Of a DNA stretch of 64,000 nucleotides, positions 53,551-63,435 are shown one piece after another (position 1 is the stretch's first letter; the number at the start of each line of letters is the position of its first letter). This DNA is from SAR92 clade bacterium H921. GTDB lineage: Bacteria; Pseudomonadota; Gammaproteobacteria; Pseudomonadales; Porticoccaceae. The position numbers were made by a program, and so were the translations under genes. The stretch covers positions 1 through 64,000 of the forward strand of contig JAOALD010000002.1 of NCBI GenBank assembly GCA_025153755.1. Direction: 5' to 3'. Below the pieces are notes generated by a model. That model was not told where the DNA came from. It did no database searches and saw nothing but the letters and a program-made list of their open reading frames with translations.

Positions 53551-56034
53551 ATGTCGTCAAAAAATAAGAACTTTGATCCATTTGCTTCTCGAGAAGCCGC
53601 CAACTATGAAAATCCGGTTCCCAGTCGTGAATTTATACTCGATTATCTGAGTGAAAGTTCGGGGCCAGTTACCCACGAGGAGATTTGTGCGGCGCTGAGC
53701 CTGAATAATGAAGAGCAGATTGAAGCAATGCGCCGTCGTTTGCGGGCTATGGAGCGAGATGGTCAGGTGGCGCGCAATCGCCGAGGGGGCTACGGCACAT
53801 TGGAAAAGCTTAACCTAGTAAAAGGCCGTGTAATTGGACATCCAGAGGGCTACGGCTTCGTGCATCCTGTGCAAGGTGATGGACAGGATATTTATCTGTC
53901 GAGCTCGCAAATGCGTCGTGTATTTGATGGCGATATTGTTTTGGTAAGAATTGCCGGCTGGGATCGTCGTGGTCGACCAGAAGGCAGTCTTGTCGATGTG
54001 GTTGAGCGCAATACAAAGCAGTTAGTAGGGCGCTATTTCCATGAAAGTGGCATCAACTTTGTGCGGGCAGATAATCCGCGTATTAGCCAAGATATACTTG
54101 TTCCCGCTGACAAACAGGGTGAGGCAAAAGCAGGCCAAATAGTGGTTGTAACCGTTGTGGAGCCACCATCACGAAATAGCCTACCAGTTGGACACATTAC
54201 TGAGGTGCTCGGTGAACATCTGGACCCAGGTTTAGAGGTGGAAATGTCTATCCGCAACTACGGTATACCCCATGAATGGAACGATGACGTAGTCGCGCAG
54301 ACCGCAGCAATTCCTGATCAGGTAAAGGAACCAGAGTTTCGTGTCGATTTAAGAAAGACTCCTTTAATAACTATCGATGGTGAAGATGCCCGAGACTTTG
54401 ACGATGCAGTTCACTGTTATCCAAAGCCGCGCGGGGGTTGGACTCTCACCGTTGCTATTGCAGATGTTTCCCACTATGTAGGTGTTGGTTCAGCGCTTGA
54501 TAAAGAAGCCTTTGAGCGAGGCAATTCAGTTTACTTCCCCAACCACGTAGTTCCTATGCTGCCAGAGAAGCTGTCAAATGGCTTATGCTCACTAAATCCT
54601 GCTGAGGATCGATTATGTATGGTCTGTGAGATGCAGATCAGCCCTGAGGGGGATGTTACTCGTTATCAGTTTTTGGAAGGGGTAATGCATTCCCATGCGC
54701 GTATGACCTACAGCCAGGTGGCCCATATTATTGCTGAAAAAGAAAAGGGCAATGATTCAGGAATCCGCAAACAGTTTGCATCAATCATCCCACAGATAGA
54801 CGCCCTACATGACATGTATAGGGTACTGCACCGTCGCCGTGCCCAGCGTGGGGCGATTGATTTTGATACCCAAGAAACCAGAATTTTATTTGATGGGCAG
54901 CGCAAGATAAGTCAGATTATTCCAGTAGATCGGACCGAGGCACATCGTTTGATCGAAGAGTGCATGCTCTGTGCCAATGTTTGCTCAGCGGAGTTTCTTG
55001 AGAAAATAAAAATTCCTGCATTATATCGAGTTCACGAAGGGCCTAGTGAAGAGAGGCTTTCGTCAGTGCGAGATTTTTTGGGTGAGCTGGGTATTGGTTT
55101 GGGAGGGGGTGACGATCCACAACCGGAGGACTACCAGCGTGTATTGCGCTCGGTTAAAGGTCGCGACGATGCTGCAGTAATTCAATCGGTGATGCTTCGT
55201 TCCATGAGTCAAGCGGTTTATCAGCCTGAAAACTTAGGTCACTTTGGCCTGGCGTTTGAAGCCTATACCCACTTTACTTCACCAATTCGGCGCTATGCGG
55301 ATCTATTGGTTCACCGAGCTATTCGTAGTCTGATTAGAAGCAAAAAGAAGACCTCCAATGTACGGCGTTTGGAGGGAGCGCCAGTGTTGGCGACACCAGC
55401 TATTTATCCTTACGAAATAGAGCGCTTAGATAATGTAGGTGAACACCTGTCGGTAACCGAGCGCCGTGCCGATGAGGCCACACGTGATGTGGTGAACTGG
55501 TTAAAGTGCGAATATTTAATGGATCGAGTGGGGGAGCAGTATAGGGGTGTAGTCAGTGCTGTTACTGGTTTTGGTCTGTTTGTCATGCTTGATGATCTCT
55601 ACGTTGAAGGGTTGATTCATGTGACCGGTTTACCCAAGGATTATTACTCCCACGAGGCATCCCAGCATCGCATGGTCGGAGAGCGTACAGGTCGAATTTT
55701 CCGTTTGGGCCAAAGGCTGGTAGTCAAGGTAGTTCGAGTTAATCTGGAAGAACGCAAGATCGACTTTGAACTAGTTGAAGCTGGAAAGTCTGGGTCAAAT
55801 GACTCCGATCGCCCGATTAGACCCAAAAAGGTTAAGGTATCTGCGACAGCGAAAGAAATGGCTGAGGAGCATAAGAATCGACGCAAGTCCCGAGGCAATC
55901 CGGACAAAAAGTCGGCAGCCAGCAGAAAGAAAAAGGCGGCCTCCAAAAAGCGCAAGTCAGGCTTGGGAAGAACTAGAGCTGGTACAGCAGCTACAGCAGC
56001 GGCAAAAAAGAAAAAATCGCGTCCAAAGAGCTAG
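53551..56034 (+). CDS. rnr: Ribonuclease R
   Basis: RNase R is a processive 3'-5' exonuclease that degrades structured RNA and takes part in trans-translation and rRNA quality control. The 827-aa protein has an N-terminal helix-turn-helix (about 25-75), cold-shock domains (GRVIGHPEGYGFV at about 93), the RNB catalytic domain with the acidic cluster DGEDARDFDDAVHC (about 275-288), an S1 domain (about 655-740) and a long Lys/Arg-rich tail. AAGAAAGGATT precedes the ATG. Convergent with the DUF484 gene, 10 bp apart. Confidence 0.98.
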   Translation: MSSKNKNFDPFASREAANYENPVPSREFILDYLSESSGPVTHEEICAALSLNNEEQIEAMRRRLRAMERDGQVARNRRGGYGTLEKLNLVKGRVIGHPEGYGFVHPVQGDGQDIYLSSSQMRRVFDGDIVLVRIAGWDRRGRPEGSLVDVVERNTKQLVGRYFHESGINFVRADNPRISQDILVPADKQGEAKAGQIVVVTVVEPPSRNSLPVGHITEVLGEHLDPGLEVEMSIRNYGIPHEWNDDVVAQTAAIPDQVKEPEFRVDLRKTPLITIDGEDARDFDDAVHCYPKPRGGWTLTVAIADVSHYVGVGSALDKEAFERGNSVYFPNHVVPMLPEKLSNGLCSLNPAEDRLCMVCEMQISPEGDVTRYQFLEGVMHSHARMTYSQVAHIIAEKEKGNDSGIRKQFASIIPQIDALHDMYRVLHRRRAQRGAIDFDTQETRILFDGQRKISQIIPVDRTEAHRLIEECMLCANVCSAEFLEKIKIPALYRVHEGPSEERLSSVRDFLGELGIGLGGGDDPQPEDYQRVLRSVKGRDDAAVIQSVMLRSMSQAVYQPENLGHFGLAFEAYTHFTSPIRRYADLLVHRAIRSLIRSKKKTSNVRRLEGAPVLATPAIYPYEIERLDNVGEHLSVTERRADEATRDVVNWLKCEYLMDRVGEQYRGVVSAVTGFGLFVMLDDLYVEGLIHVTGLPKDYYSHEASQHRMVGERTGRIFRLGQRLVVKVVRVNLEERKIDFELVEAGKSGSNDSDRPIRPKKVKVSATAKEMAEEHKNRRKSRGNPDKKSAASRKKKAASKKRKSGLGRTRAGTAATAAAKKKKSRPKS

Positions 56035-56044
56035 CTGAGACAGG

Positions 56045-56728
56045 CTATTTAAGGTGTTTGGGTAGAACGCGATTTAATACTTCTGCTATGTAGCTTAAAA
56101 AAAGAGTACCCATGGTGCTGGTGTAAAAATTTGGGTCACTGTTGCCCACCGCGAGTAATCCGGAAAGGTTTTTGCATTTTATAGGCACTACCGCAACAGA
56201 GCCCACCTGCCGGCCTGTTTCGCCAAATAAGAATGTTGTTTCATCCTCGCGCAGCACGCCGCAGACAGGACCATTTGACTTTAGTAGTGTTCCTACGGTT
56301 TCACTAGCTTTATCAACGCTCACAATTCGTGCCTTTGTTGCAGGCAGTTGACTCTCCTCACCCATTAAAGTGAGGCTGTAAAATTCAATTGCATAGTCTT
56401 GCCCTAGGCTTTCATAAAGCGTCTCAACCACCGAGGGCAAAGTTTTCCCATCGAGCAGGTTCAGTATCAAAGTCTTGGTTTTTTCAAAGAGCAGATCATT
56501 GTTGTGAGCCGTTTCGATAATATTATCAAGACGTTGGCGCATTTCCTTGTTGCGATCACGCATGACCCCCACTTGTCGCTCGACAAGAGATACTGCGTTA
56601 CCTGTATTGTGGGGTAGAGTTAGACCTTCGAGAATATCTGGGTTTTTATCCAGAAAACTCGGATTTTCCAGTAAAAAATCTCTCACTAGCTGCTCTGTTG
56701 TATTAGGTTGTTGCTGTTCTTCACTCAT
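56045..56728 (-). CDS. DUF484-family (GAF-like) protein
   Basis: The 227-aa protein begins with an acidic segment containing VRDFLLENPSFLDKNPDILE, the DUF484 hallmark. A coiled coil follows (about 48-75), then a GAF-like domain with GPVCGVLREDETTFLFG and SVAVVPIKCKNLSGLLAVGN. It overlaps the end of dapF by 4 bp (ATGA type). In related bacteria DUF484 lies between dapF and xerC; here xerC is missing and rnr follows on the opposite strand. Function unknown. Confidence 0.93.
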   Translation of the reverse strand: MSEEQQQPNTTEQLVRDFLLENPSFLDKNPDILEGLTLPHNTGNAVSLVERQVGVMRDRNKEMRQRLDNIIETAHNNDLLFEKTKTLILNLLDGKTLPSVVETLYESLGQDYAIEFYSLTLMGEESQLPATKARIVSVDKASETVGTLLKSNGPVCGVLREDETTFLFGETGRQVGSVAVVPIKCKNLSGLLAVGNSDPNFYTSTMGTLFLSYIAEVLNRVLPKHLK

Positions 56729-57549
56729 ATTTTTATACGCCCATGGAAAACGCTAACGGCTGGTCCAGTCATAAATAGGGCCTGTCCCTCGCCCTGCCAT
56801 TGAATGGTTAAGTCGCCACCAGTCAGGTGGGTAGTTATCTCAGAGTCTACCAGTTCCTGTCGCATAGCTGCTACTGCAGCTGCACAGGCACCAGAACCGC
56901 AGGCCGCTGTTTCACCTACTCCACGCTCAAAAACCCGCAGATTAATATGCTGACGATCGACTATTTGCATAAAACCCACATTTACTCGATCAGGGAATCG
57001 CTCATGACATTCTAATAGGGGACCAAGTTCATTGACTGGAGCTGTTTGCACATCATCAACTAACAGCACGACATGAGGATTTCCCATAGATATGGCGGCA
57101 GCCTCATAACTGCGTCCAGCAACATCAATATCATAAACAGCTGCTGTCTGATTCGCTTTAAAGGGGATCTCCTCTGGTGTGAAAACCGGGATACCCATAT
57201 CGACAGAAACCAAGTTGTCGGTATTTATTCTCAGTTCTATGACACGGTTGCATGTTTTGACTCGAATTGAGCTTTTGCCAGTAAGTCGTCGGTCTTTAAC
57301 AAAACGTGCCAGACAGCGCGCGCCATTGCCGCACTGTTCCACTTCACCACCATCTCGATTGAAAATACGGTAGTTAAAGTCAATATTTGGATCTGAGGGT
57401 GGCTCAATAACTAATATCTGGTCGCAGCCTATGCCTAGGGTGCGACTCGCTAAGCGTCGAGCCATAGAGGCAGTTACACGGATATTTTGCGTCACTGCAT
57501 CGATAACAACGAAGTCATTTCCCAGGCCGTGCATTTTAGTGAATTTCAT
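56725..57549 (-). CDS. dapF: Diaminopimelate epimerase
   Basis: DapF interconverts LL- and meso-diaminopimelate for lysine and peptidoglycan synthesis. From MKFTKMHGLGNDFVVID the protein has 274 residues. The two catalytic cysteines lie in GGEVEQCGNGARC (about 75) and ETAACGSGACAAA (about 219). The long open frame upstream of this start runs into lysA and is not used. An ATG two codons earlier is possible. It follows lysA by about 16 bp in the lptM-lysA-dapF-DUF484 unit. Confidence 0.97.
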   Translation of the reverse strand: MKFTKMHGLGNDFVVIDAVTQNIRVTASMARRLASRTLGIGCDQILVIEPPSDPNIDFNYRIFNRDGGEVEQCGNGARCLARFVKDRRLTGKSSIRVKTCNRVIELRINTDNLVSVDMGIPVFTPEEIPFKANQTAAVYDIDVAGRSYEAAAISMGNPHVVLLVDDVQTAPVNELGPLLECHERFPDRVNVGFMQIVDRQHINLRVFERGVGETAACGSGACAAAVAAMRQELVDSEITTHLTGGDLTIQWQGEGQALFMTGPAVSVFHGRIKI

Positions 57550-57565
57550 CAACATAATTGGACCG

Positions 57566-58819
57566 TTATAACGCTGGTAGAAGCTGTTCACCTCTAACCA
57601 TATCCTCAATAGTTTCCCTGGCGCGCACAACATGCGCCTGATCGCCATCGACCATAATCTCTGGAGCTCTAGGGCGAGTGTTGTAATTTGAACTCATAAC
57701 AAAACCGTAGGCGCCGGCAGAATAAAGACATAGACAGTCGCCTTCGGCAATTGCGAGCTCTCGATCTTTGCCTAGAAAATCTCCTGTCTCACAGACAGGG
57801 CCAACCACATCATAGATTTTTGTTTCGGTATCAGTGGTAGTCACTGGCTGAATATCCATCCATGCTTGGTAAAGAGCAGGGCGCAGCATATCGTTCATAG
57901 CAGCATCGACAATGGCAAAGTTTTTATCGCCATTAGTCTTTAGGTATTCAACCTGTGTTAGCAGAACGCCAGCATTGGCAGTAATTGAGCGACCGGGTTC
58001 CAATACTAGAGTCTCATCGCGCCCTTCAAGTTGTTGCAATAGAGCATCTAGGTACTCAGCTGCCGAAGGCGCTACTTCGTTTTGGTAGCGCACCCCTAAA
58101 CCTCCGCCAATATCTATATGCTTCAGTCTAATGCCCAGCTCAGACAAATGATCAACTAGCACGATCAACCGATCCATTGCGTCAATAAAGGGCTGGATTT
58201 CAGTTAGTTGTGAGCCAATATGACAGTCGACACCAACTACAGAAATGTTTTCCATTGCAGCTGCGCGCTGATAAACACTGGAGGCTAAATTGATATCAAT
58301 ACCGAACTTGTTTTCTTTAAGGCCGGTTGAGATGTAGGGGTGAGTCTTGGCATCTACATCAGGGTTGACGCGCAGTGATACGGCAGCACTCACCCCTAGT
58401 TCTGCAGCGGTCCGATTGAGAGCCTCGAGTTCCGCCTCAGACTCCACATTGAAACAGTGGATGCCTACCTGTAACGCGCGCCGCATATCATCGACTGTTT
58501 TTGCAACCCCAGAATAGACAACCTTACTAGGATCACCGCCAGCGAGCAGTACGCGCTCAAGTTCGCCGAGAGAAACAATATCGAAGCCTGCCCCCAGATT
58601 AACCAGAGTCTGCAAAACAGCTATATTAGAGTTTGATTTGACGGCATAACAAATCAGGTGATCACGGCCAGCAAGTGCGCTTTGATAGGCTGTATAGTTC
58701 ATGCTGATCGCCTCTTTACTATATACGTAGCAGGGCGTACCAAATTGGCTGGCAATCTCGGCGAGGGCAACGTCCTCGATAAATAGATGCTGATTTCTTG
58801 AAGAAATAGTACTGTGCAT
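57566..58819 (-). CDS. lysA: Diaminopimelate decarboxylase
   Basis: LysA is the PLP enzyme for the last step of lysine synthesis. The 417-aa protein is a group IV decarboxylase with the PLP lysine in ICYAVKSNSN (about 61), VDCHIGSQL (about 199), the phosphate site HIDIGGGLGV (about 233) and the active-site cysteine region VGPVCETGDFLG (about 347). It directly follows lptM and precedes dapF, the usual order in pseudomonad-like genomes. Confidence 0.98.
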   Translation of the reverse strand: MHSTISSRNQHLFIEDVALAEIASQFGTPCYVYSKEAISMNYTAYQSALAGRDHLICYAVKSNSNIAVLQTLVNLGAGFDIVSLGELERVLLAGGDPSKVVYSGVAKTVDDMRRALQVGIHCFNVESEAELEALNRTAAELGVSAAVSLRVNPDVDAKTHPYISTGLKENKFGIDINLASSVYQRAAAMENISVVGVDCHIGSQLTEIQPFIDAMDRLIVLVDHLSELGIRLKHIDIGGGLGVRYQNEVAPSAAEYLDALLQQLEGRDETLVLEPGRSITANAGVLLTQVEYLKTNGDKNFAIVDAAMNDMLRPALYQAWMDIQPVTTTDTETKIYDVVGPVCETGDFLGKDRELAIAEGDCLCLYSAGAYGFVMSSNYNTRPRAPEIMVDGDQAHVVRARETIEDMVRGEQLLPAL

Positions 58820-58820
58820 T

Positions 58821-58967
58821 TTAGGATTCTATATTGTTGGCATTATTACTTTGAGTCATAGAGGCATTTTCAGGCAGATACAGGTCCCCAGTGTTGCCGC
58901 ATCCCGCTATACCGATAAGTAGCATCAGCGTAAGCAGAGCTTTAGACAGAAAAAATCGAGTAAACAT
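58821..58967 (-). CDS. lptM: LptM-type small lipoprotein (YifL family)
   Basis: A 48-codon frame starts at an ATG at 58967. The product has a lipoprotein signal ending LLIGIAGC (cysteine at 23) and the family motif CGNTGDLYLPE. LptM/YifL is a small outer-membrane lipoprotein that helps LptD mature and is almost always encoded before lysA. Its stop codon lies 2 bp before the lysA start, so the two are coupled. The frame is short but the motif and context are convincing. Confidence 0.92.
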   Translation of the reverse strand: MFTRFFLSKALLTLMLLIGIAGCGNTGDLYLPENASMTQSNNANNIES

Positions 58968-59100
58968 ATTAACCCACGTTAAAAGCTGACAAGTATAGCG
59001 GTACTAGCAGATTACACCCAAACAATTATACTGCTCGACTCACACTTCAGTCCAAATACCCAGCTTTGGGCTTTTTGGCTAATAATCGACAGGGCGCATT

Positions 59101-59421
59101 ATGAACGAAGCGGAATTTAATCAATTGGCAGACGAGCTCATGTTTTCGATAGAGGAAAGTATTGATGACAGCGGAGCCGATATTGATTATGAGAACAGTG
59201 CGGGAATGCTGACCATAACCTGCGATATAAATGGGTCGCAGATTATTCTATCCCGCCAGCCCGCCATGGCTGAAATATGGTTGGCAGCGCGCTCGGGAGG
59301 CTTTCATTTTAAGTTAGATGAGGGACAGTGGAAGAATACCGTCAGCGGCAAGTTACTGTCGACAATGCTGACAGAAGCCTGTCTGGCGCAGTCGACAGAG
59401 GAAGTGTCCTTCTGCTTTTAA
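59101..59421 (+). CDS. cyaY: Iron-sulfur assembly protein CyaY (frataxin)
   Basis: Frataxin-type CyaY binds iron and tunes cysteine desulfurase activity in Fe-S cluster assembly. The 106-aa protein has an acidic first helix ([22 protein letters not shown]-rich to about 28) and the beta-sheet with SGGFHFKL and W in DEGQWKNT. It is divergent from lptM-lysA, the common arrangement, and its end overlaps the argH end by 4 bp on opposite strands. Confidence 0.96.
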   Translation: MNEAEFNQLADELMFSIEESIDDSGADIDYENSAGMLTITCDINGSQIILSRQPAMAEIWLAARSGGFHFKLDEGQWKNTVSGKLLSTMLTEACLAQSTEEVSFCF

Positions 59422-60851
59422 CGGCAAGCTAACTGAGCTAATGCTCTAGAGGCTGCGGCTCTGACCTGCATTGGCGCTGTTCCACCAATATGGTTGCGCG
59501 CGGCAACCGATCCTTCTAGGGTTAGAACATCAAATACATCTGCACTTATATGATCTGAGAATTGTTGTAATTCCTCAAGGCTCATTTCAGATAGATCTTT
59601 ATTTTCAGCAACGCCATAGGCTACAGATTTACCGACAATTTCATGGGAGTCGCGAAACGCTATGCCTTTGCCAACAAGGTAGTCAGCAAGGTCGGTAGCG
59701 GTAGAAAAGCCCCTTCGCGCCGCCTCATACATTGAGGATTTGTTGGACTCTATAGCAGGAATCATATCGCCGAAGGCTCGCAGACAGTCGCGCACAGTAT
59801 CTACAGCATCAAATAATGGCTCCTTATCCTCTTGGTTATCCTTGTTGTAGGCTAACGGTTGTGACTTCATTAATGTGAGCAACGCAATTAAATGGCCGGT
59901 GACTCTGCCAGTTTTGCCACGTACCAGCTCTGGTACATCAGGGTTTTTCTTTTGCGGCATAATTGATGAGCCGGTACAAAAGCGGTCGGGCAGGCTAATA
60001 AACTGGAATTGAGCAGATGTCCAAAGCACCAACTCTTCTGACATACGCGACATATGAGTCATCAGGATACTGGCAAAGGCGCAAAACTCTATTGCAAAAT
60101 CACGGTCGCTCACCGAATCCAGACTATTTTCGGTAGGCTTATCAAAGCCCATTTGCGCTGCAGTAAACTCGCGGTCGATGGGATAGGTGGTACCAGCTAG
60201 TGCGGCTGCCCCTAAGGGACTTTGATTTAGTCGTGCACGACAGTCATTAAGGCGACTAAAGTCGCGTTCGAGCATTTCATTCCAGGCTAGTAAATGGTGG
60301 CCAAAGGTTACTGGTTGTGCGGTCTGTAAATGGGTGAATCCGGGCATAATAGTGTCTGATTCAGCTGCTGCCAGCTCTATCATTCCCTGCTGCAATTTGG
60401 TGAAAAGAGGCTTTAACATATCAATTTGATCACGTAACCAGAGGCGAATATCAGTTGCCACCTGATCATTTCGTGAGCGCCCAGTGTGGAGTTTTTTACC
60501 CACATTACCAATACGAGCAGTAAGGGCAGCCTCGATATTCATGTGGACATCTTCAAGGCCCACGGACCAGTCGAATGTTCCGGCCTCTATCTCAGCGGCA
60601 ATTGCCTGCAAACCATCAATAATTTGATCGCGCTCATCAGTACTTAGAACATTGGCCTGGGTGAGCATTTGTGCATGGGCGATTGAACCCTGAATATCCT
60701 GCCTGTAAAGGCGTTGGTCAAAGTCTACAGATGCGGTAAAGCGCGCCACAAACTCATCCACGGGCTCATTGAATCGTCCGCCCCAAGCTTGGTTAGTCAA
60801 AGAGGGTTGCGCCTGTTCAGTTTTGTTTTTGTCAAAGTTACTCATCGACAT
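59418..60851 (-). CDS. argH: Argininosuccinate lyase
   Basis: ArgH cleaves argininosuccinate to arginine and fumarate. The 477-aa protein has [16 protein letters not shown] at its start, [20 protein letters not shown] (about 127), TRLQTAQP-like [13 protein letters not shown] (about 175) and the superfamily signature [12 protein letters not shown] (about 299). Length is slightly above the 460-aa norm because of an N-terminal extension; a second ATG two codons in is possible. It is divergent from the AlgR-like regulator. Confidence 0.97.
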   Translation of the reverse strand: MSMSNFDKNKTEQAQPSLTNQAWGGRFNEPVDEFVARFTASVDFDQRLYRQDIQGSIAHAQMLTQANVLSTDERDQIIDGLQAIAAEIEAGTFDWSVGLEDVHMNIEAALTARIGNVGKKLHTGRSRNDQVATDIRLWLRDQIDMLKPLFTKLQQGMIELAAAESDTIMPGFTHLQTAQPVTFGHHLLAWNEMLERDFSRLNDCRARLNQSPLGAAALAGTTYPIDREFTAAQMGFDKPTENSLDSVSDRDFAIEFCAFASILMTHMSRMSEELVLWTSAQFQFISLPDRFCTGSSIMPQKKNPDVPELVRGKTGRVTGHLIALLTLMKSQPLAYNKDNQEDKEPLFDAVDTVRDCLRAFGDMIPAIESNKSSMYEAARRGFSTATDLADYLVGKGIAFRDSHEIVGKSVAYGVAENKDLSEMSLEELQQFSDHISADVFDVLTLEGSVAARNHIGGTAPMQVRAAASRALAQLACR

Positions 60852-60980
60852 AAGGATCCAATTAATAAAATGCAGCGCTAATTATAGCCAATCATTGCGG
60901 TCAGGAGGGAAAAGTTACTGATTTGGAGCTCAATTTCAGTATCATAAAGCCAATCGAGTAAAACCAGGGGAAGGTGGAGT

Positions 60981-61661
60981 ATGATCAAGATACTGATCGT
61001 CGATAACGAATTACTGGCAGGGGTTCGAATAGAGCGGCTGCTAAAGAACATGCAGAGTATAATTTTTATCGGTCAAGCGACCAGCGAAGTAGACGCTGTG
61101 GCTATGGTTGCCACGAAAACTCCTGATATTGTTCTGATGAAAAAAGTTATGCCCAATATAGACGGAATGTCATTCTCTTCGATGTGCAGCCGCGCAACTA
61201 ACAGCCCGATAGTTATAGTTTGCCCTATTCTTGATCAAACTGATTCACTGAGGCAGAGAGATAATTTAGTAGATGCTTTAATGAGCGGCTGCAAAGCAGT
61301 ATACGCAAGGCGCCGCGCTGCTAGTAGCGGCGAGCGGTCGCACCTTTACAGTTATAGCTATCAGGGAATTGATGCGATTCCAATAGAACATGTTCGGTTA
61401 CTCAAAGCCGACCAAAAATATGTGAAGGTATATACGGCGGAGGCTAACTTCACCATAAGTGAAACACTTAAGAATCTTGAGCGGGAATTTTCCGATGTAT
61501 TTATTAGGATCCACCGTAACGCCCTAGTTTGTATAAATGCTTTACAGGGCATAAAACGCATTGACGGATGTGCTTGTGCGCTTATTCGGGGTATTGAGGT
61601 TCAGCCACAGATCAGCCGTCGCCTAGAGCCGAAAATACGTAAATTAATAGCGCAACTCTGA
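60981..61661 (+). CDS. AlgR-like LytTR response regulator with degenerate receiver
   Basis: The 226-aa protein has an N-terminal receiver fold and a C-terminal LytTR DNA-binding domain (about 128-226; VRLLKADQKYVKVYT, FIRIHRNALV, ISRR). Position beside argH and hemC matches algR in pseudomonads. The receiver lacks key residues: the phospho-acceptor Asp of the usual VLLDIRMP is Lys54 (VLMKKVMP), the acidic pair is D8-N9, and the conserved Lys near residue 105 is not evident (VYARRR). It probably works without phosphorylation. GGGGAAGGTGGAGT precedes the ATG. Confidence 0.9.
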   Translation: MIKILIVDNELLAGVRIERLLKNMQSIIFIGQATSEVDAVAMVATKTPDIVLMKKVMPNIDGMSFSSMCSRATNSPIVIVCPILDQTDSLRQRDNLVDALMSGCKAVYARRRAASSGERSHLYSYSYQGIDAIPIEHVRLLKADQKYVKVYTAEANFTISETLKNLEREFSDVFIRIHRNALVCINALQGIKRIDGCACALIRGIEVQPQISRRLEPKIRKLIAQL

Positions 61662-61718
61662 CAACAGCCTGTAAATCATCGATAATACAGCCATAGAAAT
61701 TAATAAAAGGTTATCTTG

Positions 61719-62654
61719 GTGTCCCGTACCCTTCGAATCGCTACACGTAAAAGCCCTCTAGCCCTTTGGCAGGCGGAGTTTGTCAAAGCACAGTTGCTTC
61801 AATATCACCCTGATCTTGAGGTTGAATTAGTTGCTATGACCACCAAAGGAGATATTTTACTGGATACACCTCTGGCTAAAATTGGCGGTAAAGGACTGTT
61901 CGTTAAAGAATTAGAGGTCGCTATGTTAGAAGGGCGTGCTGATATCGCAGTGCATTCCATGAAAGATGTACCAATGGAATTCCCTCCTGGCCTGGATTTA
62001 GCAGTGATTTGTGAGCGGGAAAATCCGCTGGATGCCTTTGTTTCCAATACCTACAAAAGTCTCGATCAATTACCTAGAGGTGCAGTTGTTGGCACCTCAA
62101 GTCTGCGCCGACAATGTCAGGTGCGTGCTCATTTTCCAGACCTGCAAATTAAAGAGTTGCGTGGCAATGTTAATACCAGGTTAACTAAGCTAGATAGGGG
62201 TGACTATGAAGCCATTATTCTGGCCAGTGCCGGGCTTATCCGTCTGGGCATGGGTGACCGAATTGCTAGTACCTTAACGCCAGAACTGTCCTTACCGGCC
62301 GGTGGTCAGGGTGCTGTGGGTATCGAATGCCGCACTGGCGATACTGCTACCCGCGAGCTTTTGTCTCCTCTGCACAATGCAGATACGGCAACTTGCGTGC
62401 TTGCAGAACGAGCGCTAAATCGTCATTTACAGGGCGGCTGTCAGGTGCCAATCGCCTGTTTTGCGCAGCTCAATGCTAATGAGCGCACCCTTGATTTGCG
62501 TGGGCTAGTAGGCAGTGTTGACGGCGCGACTGTGTTGCGCGCCCAATTGAGTGGGCCAAGAGAAGATGCCCAGGCACTGGGTATAGAATTAGCAGAGCAA
62601 TTGCTGTCTCAGGGCGCTGGAGCGATACTGGCTGAGGTCTATGGTAGCAAATAG
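61719..62654 (+). CDS. hemC: Porphobilinogen deaminase (hydroxymethylbilane synthase)
   Basis: HemC joins four porphobilinogen units into hydroxymethylbilane in heme synthesis. The 311-aa product starts [19 protein letters not shown] after the initiator, has the [19 protein letters not shown] block, VGTSSLRRQ (about 130), and the dipyrromethane cofactor cysteine in [10 protein letters not shown] (about 243). Start is GTG at 61719 with AAAAGG at a good distance; TTG one codon earlier is an alternative. It overlaps hemD by 14 bp. Confidence 0.97.
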   Translation: MSRTLRIATRKSPLALWQAEFVKAQLLQYHPDLEVELVAMTTKGDILLDTPLAKIGGKGLFVKELEVAMLEGRADIAVHSMKDVPMEFPPGLDLAVICERENPLDAFVSNTYKSLDQLPRGAVVGTSSLRRQCQVRAHFPDLQIKELRGNVNTRLTKLDRGDYEAIILASAGLIRLGMGDRIASTLTPELSLPAGGQGAVGIECRTGDTATRELLSPLHNADTATCVLAERALNRHLQGGCQVPIACFAQLNANERTLDLRGLVGSVDGATVLRAQLSGPREDAQALGIELAEQLLSQGAGAILAEVYGSK

Positions 62655-63390
62655 TCTTGCCCATAAACGCATTCTAGTGGTTCGCCCGCTGCGCGCCAAA
62701 GATACATTTTTGGCGCTTTTAGAGCAGTCTGGCGCCGCAGTGACTTACACGCCAATTATGTGTATCGAGCCGCTGTCAGACAGTCAGCCTATATTGAACC
62801 ATATTTTAAAGTTTGATCAGTTCGATCAGGCGATTTTCATCAGTGCTAATGCCGCTGAGATAGGGTTGCAATGGTTAGACCAGTATTGGCCTATGTTGCC
62901 TGTCGGCATGGAGCTATTTGCCGTGGGCCAGAAAACCGCGGACATACTCACTAGCTATGGTTGTAGGGTTATCTGTCCATCGCAACAGCAGAATACCGAG
63001 GGTCTTTTAGCGCTTGAGCAGCTTCGTAATCTCAGAGGTAAATCAACGATTATTTTCCGCGGTGGCGGCGGCCGGCAGACATTGGGGGACACCTTAGAGA
63101 GTCGTGGTGCAACGGTGACCTATTGCGAGTTATATCGCCGCGTGATCGAGCCAGAGAGATTGGCGCTGGCGCAATCCCAGGCCGGGGAAGTCGATTGCCT
63201 AGTTATTCATAGTGGTGAGCTTTTGAGGGCAATGGCCGACTCGGCCAATTTAACACTGCCGGTTGTAGTACCTAGCGAGCGGGTTGCGCATATGGCCCGG
63301 CAGCTGGGCTATGCAACCGTAGTGGTTGCCGAAAATGCCTTACCAGAGAAAATGTATAGCGCGACTATGGAGTATTTTAATACTCGTTAA
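62641..63390 (+). CDS. hemD: Uroporphyrinogen-III synthase
   Basis: HemD inverts ring D and closes hydroxymethylbilane to uroporphyrinogen III. The family is poorly conserved. The 249-aa protein shows the two-domain layout with [14 protein letters not shown] at the start, [15 protein letters not shown] (about 75), [12 protein letters not shown], a [19 protein letters not shown] block (about 140) and [11 protein letters not shown]. Position between hemC and hemX makes the call safe. Confidence 0.95.
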   Translation: MVANSLAHKRILVVRPLRAKDTFLALLEQSGAAVTYTPIMCIEPLSDSQPILNHILKFDQFDQAIFISANAAEIGLQWLDQYWPMLPVGMELFAVGQKTADILTSYGCRVICPSQQQNTEGLLALEQLRNLRGKSTIIFRGGGGRQTLGDTLESRGATVTYCELYRRVIEPERLALAQSQAGEVDCLVIHSGELLRAMADSANLTLPVVVPSERVAHMARQLGYATVVVAENALPEKMYSATMEYFNTR

Positions 63391-63435
63391 AAGGTTTAGA
63401 ATAAAACGATTTTTCCAAGAAACCGAGGGTAGATA

